A DNA stretch of 64,000 nt, from the NCBI GenBank assembly GCA_963853835.1, contig OY970830.1, positions 33,751,966 through 33,815,965 on the forward strand, written 5' to 3'. Every line of letters begins with the position of its first letter. Position 1 is the first letter of the stretch. The notes under the pieces were generated by a model. It was not told the DNA's origin. It saw nothing but the letters and a program-made list of their open reading frames with translations, and ran no database searches. The DNA is from Calendula officinalis (lineage: Eukaryota > Streptophyta > Magnoliopsida > Asterales > Asteraceae). This document shows positions 55,503 to 64,000 of the stretch, one piece after another. Both the position numbers and the translations under genes were made by a program.

Positions 55503-56705
55503 ATGGATGTGAAGAGTGCATTCCTATATGGGAAGATTGAAGAAGAGGTCTATGTATGCCAACCTCCAGGATTTGAAGATCCAAAACATGGTGATTATGT
55601 GTTCAAACTGGATAAAGCTCTATATGGCCTACATCAGGCACCAAGAGCATGGTATGATACATTATCATCATATCTATTGAAGAATAATTTTAAAAGAGGA
55701 GCCATTGACAAAACTTTGTTTACAAAGAAAGTCAAAGATGATATACTACTAGTACAAATCTATGTAGATGATATCATCTTTGGTTCAACAAATGATGTAT
55801 TATGCAAAGAATTTGAAGAACTGATGCAGATTAAATTCAAGATGAGCTCTATGGGTCCAATGAACTTCTTCCTTGGACTCCAAGTCAGTCAAAGAACAGA
55901 TGGTATTTTGATAAATCAATCAAAATATGTCAAAGACATCTTGGAAAAGTTTGATTTGAAAGACTGCAAAAGTGCAAGTACTCCAATGGAAACACACAAA
56001 CACCTACATCCTGATGTTGAGGGGGAGGATGTAGATGAACACTTATATAGGTCAATGATAGGCTCTTTGATGTACTTAACTGCATCAAGACCTAACATTA
56101 TGTATAGTGTTTGTGTGTGTGCAAGATATCAAGCAAGACCTAAAGAACTACACTTGCAAGCTGTCAAAAGAATATTCAGATACTTGAAAGGCAAACCATC
56201 ACTAGGTCTATGGTATCCACATGATTCACCCTTTGAACTCATAGCCTACACAGATAGTGACTATGGAGGTGAATGTCAAGATAGAAAGTCCACTACTGGT
56301 GGATGTCAATTATTTGGATCAAGACTGGTGTCATGGCAATGTAAGAAGCAAACAAATGTATCAACATCAACTGCTGAAGCAGAATATGTAGCTGCATCTG
56401 CTTGTTGTGCTCAAGTACTATGGATTCAAAACCAGCTTCTAGACTTTGGTATCTCTATCCTTAAAACTCCTATTTTTATTGATAATCAAAGTGCTATTAG
56501 TATTGTGAACAATCCGGTAAAACACTCTAAAACTAAACACATTGAAATAAGATTTCATTTTATAAGAGATTGCAATGAAAAGAAATTAATCAAAGTAGTT
56601 AAAATCCATACTGATGATCAATTAGCAGATCTTTTTACAAAAGCATTTGATGTAGGAAGATTCAACTTCTTGGTTAGCAGTATTGGAATGATTTTGATAA
56701 ATTAA
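55503..56705 (+). CDS. Pol of element B: RT C-terminal half and RNase H
   Basis: It continues in the same frame after the stop at 55500-55502: MDVKSAFLYGKIEEEVYVCQ, the catalytic YVDDIIF motif, and RNase H with YTDSDYGGECQDRKSTTGGC, STAEAEYVAASAC and the C-terminal ADLFTKAFD tail. The initial Met follows the nonsense codon and is not a real start. It is nearly identical to the pol remnant of A. Confidence 0.94.
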   Translation: MDVKSAFLYGKIEEEVYVCQPPGFEDPKHGDYVFKLDKALYGLHQAPRAWYDTLSSYLLKNNFKRGAIDKTLFTKKVKDDILLVQIYVDDIIFGSTNDVLCKEFEELMQIKFKMSSMGPMNFFLGLQVSQRTDGILINQSKYVKDILEKFDLKDCKSASTPMETHKHLHPDVEGEDVDEHLYRSMIGSLMYLTASRPNIMYSVCVCARYQARPKELHLQAVKRIFRYLKGKPSLGLWYPHDSPFELIAYTDSDYGGECQDRKSTTGGCQLFGSRLVSWQCKKQTNVSTSTAEAEYVAASACCAQVLWIQNQLLDFGISILKTPIFIDNQSAISIVNNPVKHSKTKHIEIRFHFIRDCNEKKLIKVVKIHTDDQLADLFTKAFDVGRFNFLVSSIGMILIN

Positions 56706-56764
56706 AATCTCACTTAAAGTCATGTGTAAAGTTTTGTTGTAAAATGTTATTTATTTGTTTAAGT

Positions 56765-57030
56765 GTTTTACTACTGGTAGATCTGTATTACTGGTGTGTA
56801 GGAAGGTGCACAAAATACTACTGGCAGGTAAATACTACTGGTGTGTATTAGGTTTACATAAATACTACTGGTAAGTCAGTACTACTGGTATTCACATATA
56901 CTACTGGTCTTGTGTGTTGATGGTTACTACTGATGTCTTTCGTTACTACTGATGTCAAAATCCTTAGTCACTACTGATGTTAGTAGATACTACTGACGTT
57001 TCATTACTAGTATTTCATTTACTACTGGTC
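56765..57030. repeat. Array of TACTACTG motifs downstream of pol in element B
   Basis: About 13 copies of [AT]TACTACTG[AG] or close variants lie in roughly 260 bp between RNase H and the third ORF. All share one orientation, mirroring the array at 43620-43900 of element A. Non-coding. Confidence 0.92.
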
Positions 57031-57263
57031 TTTCAGAATCACAATTACCAAACTAACCCCCGTAAAAATAACCGTTATGTTATGATTCGAAGGGCAATTT
57101 AGTCTTTTTGCAGGCTAAATCGAAAGATATAAAAGGCGGCAGTCGATTAGTTTAGCATTATCTTTACTTCGATTTGCTAAATCCTCTCGATAAACCCTAA
57201 CTTTCGATCAAAAACCCTGCACCAGTAATAAAATTCTCACATCTTTCTCTCAAATCAACAACA

Positions 57264-60200
57264 ATGGCAACTCTACAATCTCTCAATGTTCAAACCGATC
57301 TCAAATATTCAGAGTTCCACAACATGTGTGCGTTTCTACGCAATCCAGACGGTACTAAAGACTTTCGGCCAATAGTGCAATTCTTAAAGAACTCATACAT
57401 TAAGTTCGTGTTAACTGTGAAACCGAAAGCCTATCAACAGCACTTGGTGGATTTCTGGACCAATGCTGAAAGAACAGAAGGTGCAACTGTACCTATGATT
57501 AAATCATCAGTGGATGGAAAAACAATAACAATCACTGAGCAATCAATTCGACACCATCTACAACTACACGATGATGCAGGTATGTCTACTCTTCCTAAGG
57601 AATTCATTGCTGAAATTTTAAATAAAATGGGTTATGAGGGAAGACTTAATATAGTAACTTTTCAAAAAGGTCTTCTCTCCCCACAATGGAAATTTTTAGT
57701 ACATACTATTCAGCATTGTATTTCTCCAAAACGAAGTACTTGGAATGAGTTTAATAAGGCAATAGCCTCTGCTGTTGTCTGTTTATGCACAGACCAAGTA
57801 TTTAATTTTTCTTACATGATTTTTGAAGGTATGTTGGGAAATCTTAGTTCCACAAAGTTTTTAATGTATCCCAGATTTCTCCAACATATCATAAACATTG
57901 AATTGCAAAACTTGTCAACTCCCAAAAACATTTTTATCATTCCAGAGTTGAACAAGAAAGTTTTCTCTAATATGAGAAAACAATTTAAATTTTCGGGCAA
58001 GGAAACCCCTCTGTTTCCTAATATGATCAAAGATCAAACACTTATTGGAGAGGGTTCAATAATAGATACAACCCAAATTGAACCTCAACCCACTCCATCA
58101 CCCCCAAATACAGCCCAAACACCACCCCAAACAGTCACTCAATCACCCACAAATATAGAAGTCCTGAATGTGTCCCAGGAACTTGAAATAAATCCTCAGA
58201 GTGCTACTCTTCACTCTGTGGAAGACCTGCCCAATGTCACCCAAAATATATCCACAATCTATAAAAGAAAGAAAACTTCTTTAAAGGACACCAGGGGACA
58301 AATCGAGTCACACCCCAGGCTCAAAGAGTTGTCCTCCAAGGAGGAGAGAGGACATGAGGCGAGGGCTTTCACTACTGATGCCCCAAAGGTGGGTGCACAG
58401 GACAGTGAAAACATCTCTAAGACCCAGACCTCGGCAACTTTAAGTGATGACTCTTTTGAGGAATTACTTAAAGGACCCCGGTGCCAAGAAACCACAAGGG
58501 GGGGCATCTCTGCTTCTTCTAGGAAGAAGAGAATGTCTAAAAGACCCAATGAATCACCAAGAAGTGATGAGGGCAGATCTGTGGAATTGATGGATAGGAT
58601 GGAAAACCTTAAAGCCAATGTACCTGTTAGTGAGCCCGATGATCTTGCTAGATGGAGTGAGGGCAGTATTAAAACAAAACAATTGACGGATAAAGTGGAT
58701 TCTCTTGAATCTACTGTACAAGATTGCCTTAAATATCTAACAAATCAGGGAAAAACCATTGCAGTTATGAAGAGACATGTCAATACCATCAACAAAAGAA
58801 TGAGGCTATATGAACACAGGCTTCATCAACAAACTAAAATTATCAGAAGATTGAAAAAGAAGGTTGATGATAGTGAGGCTCCTCCAGTTGAGCTCACTAA
58901 GGGGGAGAAGGATAACATTCAGAATATGATTGATGAATCAATTGCAGCAGCAACAACTTCTCTCCTCAATCTTAAACAAACAAACATTGATGAAGGCCCA
59001 GAAAAGATGGTTATTGATGATGAACCTACTACTGCTTCCATGGAAGAACAAACTGAAAAAGAAACATCAGTAGTAACTCCTACTACTGATATAATAGCAG
59101 TAGTAAGTAAAGAAGAGGAAGTAAAAACAACAAATACTACTGATGCCCTATCAGTAGTAACTCCTGAAGTCCCACCAGTAGTAACTACTTTGGTTACTAC
59201 TGAAGAGGAAGAACTGCAACTTCCTGAGCTAATTGAAAGAGAAAAACATGTCATCATCTCCAAACCACCAACTCCTGATCAACCACTTATCATACCTGAC
59301 ATTGATGATAATGTGAATTGGTTTGAGGTAGATGAATGCACACTTCCTCCACATCCCAAGATACTACCAGAAGATCAACTTAAATTGTTTTATCCAAAAC
59401 TACTACTTTCTGGTATCCCTGATATGAAATACATTCCACCTCCACCATCTGCTTGCATTGGAAAAGGAAAAGAAGTATATGATGATGATTATCCAAACAG
59501 AGCATTAGGTCATCACATGGTAAACAAGATTAATCATGTCAGAGCAGAAAAGCAATCTAGATGGAGAATAAAACATAGGAAATTTTTGGAGAAAGTGGAA
59601 ATATATCAAGCACTAGAGGAAAATAAGAAGAAAACTCAAAGTGCAATTCCAGTTCAAATACCTGTTCAAGCAGAGGACATTCAGATAAAAGCTCAAAAGG
59701 CAGAATTCAAAAGGCTCAGAAAAGTTGAAGAAGAACATATACAATGCCTTGAATATTTGGTCTCTGAATGCAAGAAAACTAAAAGTGAATTAACTGATGA
59801 TGTGTTTGAACAGAAGGCCAATATGATTGAGTATTTGAAAACAAAAGGGCATAGTGCAAAGTCATTTGGAAGAATGAAGATGATGACTATAATTGAAAAA
59901 TATTGCACTGCTAAGAAGAAGGATTTGGCTGAACAAGAAGCAGAAGAAGAAAAGAAATCCAAAGCTTTAATCCCAATCAGTCCAACATTAATCAAAGCTG
60001 GTAGTGTATCAACTACTGGTGATACCTCAACTCCCCAATCAAAGAAAAGAAAAAATGTTGATCAAGAACAAAGCACTCAAAAGAAATCAAAAACACAAAT
60101 TGTACCTGTTCTTGAAATGCATGTTGCTCCCTTGCAGAACAATCCAATCATCAATTGGAGGGTTATGCAGAATAATGTGATAGAGATCATAAGGGAAGAT

Positions 60201-60692
60201 AAAATTGTGCAGAGATTTACTGAATGGTTACCTTTGATCATGTCCTGTTCAAGAAGTGATGTCATTAAACTACTGATCATTGGAAAACCAAGAATGACAA
60301 AGAAATCATGGAAAGATTCTGGTGCTGGATACTTAACAAAGATGATTGATGCTGCTTTCTATCCAGACAACTATCCAGAACAATTTACTGATCCAGGAAA
60401 TGTTTATGCTTGGAATGTGATTCCAACTGCACAAATGTACTTCTTTGAAAAATCTGGCAAAGTCTGTGAGCTATATTTGTATGAAAAAGAATATCCTCAT
60501 TCTGAGAAGACTATGTATCAGATATTCACAAACACAATGATGAAGCCTTATGATGCTGTTATGTTCCAAAACAAATTGAATTATTTCACAAAGAGGAACA
60601 GCAAATATATCATTGAGCAAAGAAGACAACAGAATCAAAGAACCCTTGAGAAAAGAAGAAGGGAACAAGAAGAACAAGAGAAACTTAGTTGA
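57264..60692 (+). CDS. Third ORF of element B, 1142 aa, function unknown
   Basis: A complete frame between RNase H and the 3' LTR. Residues about 1-260 form a conserved globular-looking domain (LKYSEFHNMCAFLRNPDGTK, FRPIVQFLKNSYI, SPQWKFLVHTIQHCIS, NEFNKAIASAVVCLC). Then come a Pro/Thr/Ser-rich linker, a coiled coil at about 440-545 (MENLKANV to RRLKKKVDD), an acidic region with motif-encoded SVV/TTD repeats, a Lys/Glu-rich helical stretch (about 730-900) and a C-terminal domain (about 940-1120, NNPIINWRVMQNNVIEIIRE) with a basic helical tail. I see no signal peptide or membrane helix, so it does not look like an envelope protein despite its position. Similar proteins are, from memory, widespread in Asteraceae copia elements. 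Weak resemblance to plant transposon-associated proteins is a guess. It is open although gag and pol are broken. Confidence 0.9.
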   Translation: MATLQSLNVQTDLKYSEFHNMCAFLRNPDGTKDFRPIVQFLKNSYIKFVLTVKPKAYQQHLVDFWTNAERTEGATVPMIKSSVDGKTITITEQSIRHHLQLHDDAGMSTLPKEFIAEILNKMGYEGRLNIVTFQKGLLSPQWKFLVHTIQHCISPKRSTWNEFNKAIASAVVCLCTDQVFNFSYMIFEGMLGNLSSTKFLMYPRFLQHIINIELQNLSTPKNIFIIPELNKKVFSNMRKQFKFSGKETPLFPNMIKDQTLIGEGSIIDTTQIEPQPTPSPPNTAQTPPQTVTQSPTNIEVLNVSQELEINPQSATLHSVEDLPNVTQNISTIYKRKKTSLKDTRGQIESHPRLKELSSKEERGHEARAFTTDAPKVGAQDSENISKTQTSATLSDDSFEELLKGPRCQETTRGGISASSRKKRMSKRPNESPRSDEGRSVELMDRMENLKANVPVSEPDDLARWSEGSIKTKQLTDKVDSLESTVQDCLKYLTNQGKTIAVMKRHVNTINKRMRLYEHRLHQQTKIIRRLKKKVDDSEAPPVELTKGEKDNIQNMIDESIAAATTSLLNLKQTNIDEGPEKMVIDDEPTTASMEEQTEKETSVVTPTTDIIAVVSKEEEVKTTNTTDALSVVTPEVPPVVTTLVTTEEEELQLPELIEREKHVIISKPPTPDQPLIIPDIDDNVNWFEVDECTLPPHPKILPEDQLKLFYPKLLLSGIPDMKYIPPPPSACIGKGKEVYDDDYPNRALGHHMVNKINHVRAEKQSRWRIKHRKFLEKVEIYQALEENKKKTQSAIPVQIPVQAEDIQIKAQKAEFKRLRKVEEEHIQCLEYLVSECKKTKSELTDDVFEQKANMIEYLKTKGHSAKSFGRMKMMTIIEKYCTAKKKDLAEQEAEEEKKSKALIPISPTLIKAGSVSTTGDTSTPQSKKRKNVDQEQSTQKKSKTQIVPVLEMHVAPLQNNPIINWRVMQNNVIEIIREDKIVQRFTEWLPLIMSCSRSDVIKLLIIGKPRMTKKSWKDSGAGYLTKMIDAAFYPDNYPEQFTDPGNVYAWNVIPTAQMYFFEKSGKVCELYLYEKEYPHSEKTMYQIFTNTMMKPYDAVMFQNKLNYFTKRNSKYIIEQRRQQNQRTLEKRRREQEEQEKLS

Positions 60693-60710
60693 TTGAAAGA
60701 TAATCAATAA

Positions 60711-60724
60711 GTTTAGGGGGAGAT
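60711..60724 (+). other. Polypurine tract of element B
   Basis: GTTTAGGGGGAGAT directly precedes the 3' LTR; it would prime plus-strand synthesis. Confidence 0.9.
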
Positions 60725-61340
60725 TGTTGGAACAAAATCACAGTTCAACTCATTACTGATGCTGCAGTTAGTACTGATCATACTTAGTACTGATGGGGCA
60801 GAAACATATTACTGATGAAGTTGATACTGGTGAAGACTATAACTTAGTTACTACTGATCAAGGCTTATTGAAGATACTACTGATCAATAGTAGTTACTAC
60901 TGACGATGTATCTGGACTTACTACTGATCACCAGACTTACTACTGATGTTATATATTTGCTACTGGTGATGAGTTTTACTACTGATGAGCGTATATGGAA
61001 CATATCGAGTCCGGGATCTTCGTAGAGATAGTTATAGCATGTAAATCAATGTATATCTATAGAATTCGAATGTAAATCAAGTCCTAGAATAACTAGGGTA
61101 AATAGTTTAGCTTCAAGGACTATTATAAATAGTTCCTTACGAATTGTAAACGTACGTGTGTATTGTTAACTCGATAATATACATTGAAGCTTTTTGTGAA
61201 ACTGTGTTCTTAATATTTTCGTTTATTATTTACAGTTCATTGTTCTTAATATATTGATATAGTGTTGATCCGCTGCAACTTCTATTATCAATTAGATCTA
61301 AGGTGTTTATTAACTTCTTCATAGTTAATCGATTCTGACA
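60725..61340 (+). repeat. 3' LTR of element B
   Basis: 616 bp with the same ends as 49908-50523. By eye about five substitutions separate the two, three of them clustered near the 5' end (CTTAGGACT versus CTCATTACT). Confidence 0.96.
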
Positions 61341-61481
61341 GCTGCCGTTACCGTTGAGGGCGAAAACAGAGGGAGATTCTCCTTGTAATTGCATACGGAC
61401 TTTGATGAGATCAAGAGGGTGAGTGGAACAACCGGCGATTATGGAGGCGATTCCACCTTCAGCAAATCCTTTCACACCCAT
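61341..61481 (-). pseudogene. DIC: Mitochondrial dicarboxylate carrier (DIC/UCP5 type), 5' part
   Basis: It encodes the N-terminus MGVKGFAEGGIASIIAGCST and the first carrier signature HPLDLIKVRMQLQGE, then SPSVFALNGNGS, where copia B interrupts. The start at 61481 fits the family; an upstream in-frame Met at 61538 is unlikely. The gene continues at 49907 on the other side of the element. A TATA box lies at 61686-61693. Confidence 0.92.
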
Positions 61482-61685
61482 TTTGTGAACTAATTTAAAA
61501 CTATAAAACAAACAAAATGAATGAATCAAAAGGACCAATTAGGGCTTAAATCACTAGAGACAAGGAGATGTGAATGCAGGGTGAAGGCTATGGAGGAAGA
61601 GTGTGGAACGAGGGATCTATGCGACATAAAATTCAGTAAAAAAAATAGGAATTGAATTGATTTGAATTGAATGGGGGAAGAGTGG

Positions 61686-61693
61686 TATTTATA
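61686..61693 (-). promoter_or_regulatory. Putative TATA box of the carrier gene
   Basis: TATAAATA on the minus strand, about 205 bp upstream of the carrier start codon, leaving a leader of about 170 nt. The spacer 61700-61885 has no other recognised feature. Confidence 0.55.
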
Positions 61694-61885
61694 GATAGGA
61701 ATCTTGGGAGAAAATGGGAGGAAGAAGAAGAATACGCGGTTGTGAATGGGCGAATGAGGGTGGTATCCAATTTGGATGGAAGGGTAATCTGTACTGGACA
61801 GGTTGTTTCTGACTCATTAAATGTGGAGAATAGTTGGTTTCATAGATTAAGGGTACTTCTATTTCAACACCCTTATATATATATA

Positions 61886-62412
61886 CTAGCTACAAAACCC
61901 GCCCGATGGGCGGGTATGCTGTAAATTTTAGTATGTAGAAAAATGTCCAAAAATTTTATATACTTCTAAATGACATAATAATCGATAGATGTGATGATGA
62001 TTTTGTACAAAAAAACGGTAAATGAAGATATGTTACATATAAATGTTACATATAGTTATTTGTTTCCTTCGCTGATTGATCTTTTAAATATTTATTTGTT
62101 TCCTTGTATGTAGGATCTTTTAAATAGTTATTTGTATGTACGATCTTTTAAATAGTTATTTGTTTCCTTGTATGTAGGAAGCCGTATATGGAGCATATGA
62201 ATGTAGACCGTAAGCCGTACCAGATTCGTTTGCCGTATATGGAGCATATGAATATGAATGTAGACCGTAAGCCGTACCAGATTCGTTTGTATTAGTGCAA
62301 ATGACGTGGACCAATCAGGGAATTCCAAGTGGCATTATGGACGAATAGGAATGCTTGGAATTGCCATGGTGTCAAACCCTTTTCAAATTTAGGCCTCATA
62401 TATAGGGTAGGA
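61886..62412 (-). mobile_element. Non-autonomous Helitron, about 527 bp
   Basis: On the minus strand the 3' end has the hairpin CCCGCCCATCGGGCGGG, then TTTTGTAGCTAG|T. The proposed 5' end is A|TCCTACCCTATATATGAGGC. It contains two tandem duplications (62085-62180 and 62181-62288). No protein is encoded. Confidence 0.65.
62085..62288. repeat. Two short tandem duplications
   Basis: CTTTTAAATAGTTATTTGT recurs about three times at 62085-62165. GCCGTATATGGAGCATATGA with the following GTAGACCGTAAGCCGTACCA recurs at 62181-62231 and 62232-62288, the second copy with an extra AATATG. Confidence 0.88.
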
Positions 62413-62567
62413 TTTACTACACACCTTATTTAATAGTCCAATCATAATTAATTATGACTAACTTACCTTTTCAGTGTATAAATTTTCAAGTTTAGAAACA
62501 TGTCCAATTATCAATGTTTTGTGTACAATTTATATTTTTAGAAAAAGAATAAGACACTTTATCAAGA

Positions 62568-62993
62568 CTAGCAGGGTACCCGCGCAATGCGACGGCGGGT
62601 ACCCAGAAACCATATTTCGTGGCGAGCAAGTGTTGTTCGTTTACACGGTAATAATTGTTGCTATAAATAAATAATTAAACGGAAATGTGGATTTTGGTAA
62701 GAGTTGATGATTTACAGCGTCGTATATTTAATGTTATTGGGTAAAATGGTTTCGAGTAACAGACTTTTGTTATTAAGTGTGGGTGGTGTTACCAAAGTGT
62801 AATGTATAGCAAGTGGTTAACACATAGTGATAAGTTAGGAGAGGTCTTGGGTTCGAATCTTATTAGCCGCGATTTATTTTTTTTAAGTTAGAGAACTAAC
62901 TAACAAAAGTGGAAAGGTCCTTAAAATCAAGTTTAAGGAGCTCCTTAAACTTGCCTAATGGGGTAGGCCTAAATGCTTTATATAGTAGTAAGA
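62568..62993 (-). mobile_element. Non-autonomous Helitron, 426 bp (same family as 18787-19508)
   Basis: The minus-strand 5' end is A|TCTTACTACTATATAAAGCA. The 3' end has the hairpin GGGTACCCGCCGTCGCATTG, CGCGGGTACCC, then TGCTAG|T. A perfect 20-bp palindrome GTTTAAGGAGCTCCTTAAAC lies at 62931-62950. A tRNA-like segment on the plus strand shows A-box TAGCAAGTGGTTAA (62807) and B-box GGTTCGAATCT (about 62850). Confidence 0.88.
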
Positions 62994-63280
62994 TTCATCT
63001 ACTTGTTTTAAATTTTAATTAATTACCTTTGAAAATCCAAAAATAGTTTTTATTATTTTGAGTTTTCGTTAAATAAATCATATTATTCTACCGTGATATT
63101 GTAAGAAAACTCCAAAAAAAATTAATTTACCTTGAAATTAATTTACCGTGATATTTCTCTTAAAATAAATCATCGTTTTGCAATACGGATTTTTATTAAA
63201 AAATGTTTTTAAAATATATTTATTGTAAAAATTATTTTTTAAAAAATTAATTCTGTAATCGTTATTTTTTATATTTTGTA

Positions 63281-63533
63281 CTCCCTTCGTCCCACAAAAA
63301 AGTTCTAATTTCTCCTTTAATTTTTATCTCACAAAAAAGTTCTCATTTCTCAAATTTGAGGGTTCCACTTAATAAAATAATATTATTACCAATGATTCCA
63401 CCAATAAAACACTTTCTCTTTCCAATCTAACTTTATATTTTAATGAAAAGTATTATCAAGGTCCCCACCACTAACAATATTCTAAAAGCTTGTGCACATG
63501 AGAAATGAATACTTTTTTGTGGGACGGAGGGAG
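63281..63533. mobile_element. Stowaway-like MITE
   Basis: The ends are CTCCCTTCGTCCCACAAAAA and the inverted TTTTTTGTGGGACGGAGGGAG. The left flank is TA, but the right flank is AA, so the duplication has mutated. It shares its interior with the copies at 8093, 14263 and 24397. Confidence 0.87.
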
Positions 63534-64000
63534 AATTATTTATTGAAAAAATACAATATTCTCAAAAAATATATTTAACACCTTATTTTTTGTAACTGTG
63601 TCATATTTTATTAAAGTTTATTTTTGTTATCATAAAATATGTAAAAAAAATAAATATTAATTAGTAAAATACAAATTAAAATAAGTATTAGTTAGTAAAA
63701 TGTAAAATTAAATAAATGGATTTTAGTAATCATTGTTAATAATCATTAGTTAATTATTATTTAGTATTAGGTTGTTTGAATAGAAAATTTGGGTGTTCAA
63801 ATAGACATTCCCTAGATGAATTCTATGAATAGTTGGTGTGTTAAATAACATCAATTATAATAAGGGTTTTTTTTAAGTATTTTAATAATGATAGCCTTAA
63901 GGGTTGTCATAAGACACACATTATAAACTTGTAAATCTAACTATAACAAACTCCTTAATTCTATGAATTACACATTTTCATAGATTAGTGTACAACTATT
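63534..64000. other. AT-rich spacer to the window end
   Basis: No gene is seen. At 63887-63912 a short ATGATAGCCTTAAGGGTTGTCA motif resembles the end of the small element at 7323-7472. Confidence 0.45.

Larger units (their letters stand above)
49908..61340 (+). mobile_element. Copia LTR retrotransposon B (Sirevirus-like), full length, 11.4 kb
   Basis: Two 616-bp LTRs (about five differences by eye) and the perfect target duplication GCTGC (49903-49907, 61341-61345) delimit it. Order: 5' LTR, PBS, gag (one nonsense codon), protease-integrase (one frameshift), RT-RNase H (one nonsense codon), a repeat-rich spacer, an intact 1142-codon third ORF, PPT, 3' LTR. It interrupts the first part of a minus-strand carrier gene, antisense to it. 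It is the same family as element A but in opposite orientation. Confidence 0.97.

Noticed and set aside
57264..60692. The 1142-residue ORF as a host gene or as a synaptobrevin/longin-type protein, as such ORFs are sometimes labelled.
   Set aside because: It lies inside the LTRs, has a damaged homologue at the same place in element A, and shows no longin or SNARE motif that I can see.
39782..61340. The regularly spaced TACTACTG/CAGTAGTA copies could suggest a CRISPR array or satellite.
   Set aside because: The spacing is irregular, the motif is only 8-10 bases, it lies in coding and LTR sequence of a eukaryotic retroelement, and no cas genes exist.
61667..61924. Plus-strand ORF of 85 codons.
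   Set aside because: It overlaps the carrier promoter and a Helitron end and has no domain.

Overview
This is a nuclear plant chromosome segment from a eudicot. The evidence is many-exon genes with GT/AG introns, plant-specific families (an AED3-type aspartyl protease, an AP2/ERF factor, a PH-RhoGAP of the REN1/PHGAP type, a mitochondrial dicarboxylate carrier of the DIC/UCP5 type), a nuclear tRNA-Ser(GCT), and AT-rich spacers packed with Ty1/copia, Ty3/gypsy, LINE, SINE, Helitron and MITE sequences. The extra ORF of the copia elements resembles proteins I remember from Asteraceae retroelements (Tanacetum/Artemisia group), so a daisy-family species is my best guess. That is inference.

Layout. 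1-5940: a Ty3/gypsy element on the minus strand, cut by the window edge, inserted into a LINE relic. 6-16 kb: spacer with Stowaway-like, hAT, Harbinger and MULE miniature elements, several nested, plus a SINE with perfect target duplications. 16.7-18.0 kb: the intronless aspartyl protease. 18.6 kb: tRNA-Ser. 18.8-22.4 kb: a Helitron, a solo LTR with an internal tandem duplication, and a MULE. 22.8-23.4 kb: an ERF gene (minus). 24-33.4 kb: AT-rich spacer with a candidate long Helitron, a LINE relic and a compound inverted repeat. 34.1-39.5 kb: the 22-exon PH-RhoGAP gene (plus). 39.8-48.6 kb: copia element A (minus). 49.9-61.3 kb: copia element B (plus), inserted in the carrier gene, whose two halves lie at 49134-49907 and 61341-61481 (minus). 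61.9-63.0 kb: two short Helitrons. 63.3 kb: a Stowaway-like MITE.

The most interesting content is the A/B copia family. It has a gag ORF, a pol in another frame starting at a splice-acceptor-like site, and a large third ORF (1142 aa in B) between RNase H and the 3' LTR with no visible membrane segment. An octamer, TACTACTG/CAGTAGTA, recurs throughout LTRs, spacers and weakly constrained coding linkers, often as inverted pairs. A and B lie in opposite orientation 1.3 kb apart and form a giant inverted repeat around the 3' part of the carrier gene. A has lost protease, integrase and half of RT at a short microhomology. B keeps all regions but has nonsense and frameshift lesions in gag and pol.

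The host genes show no common pathway. The intact-looking ones are the protease (with an unusual active-site residue), the ERF, the PH-RhoGAP and the tRNA. The carrier is broken by the B insertion and by at least two reading-frame shifts. All coordinates and identities are read by eye; no search or alignment was run.
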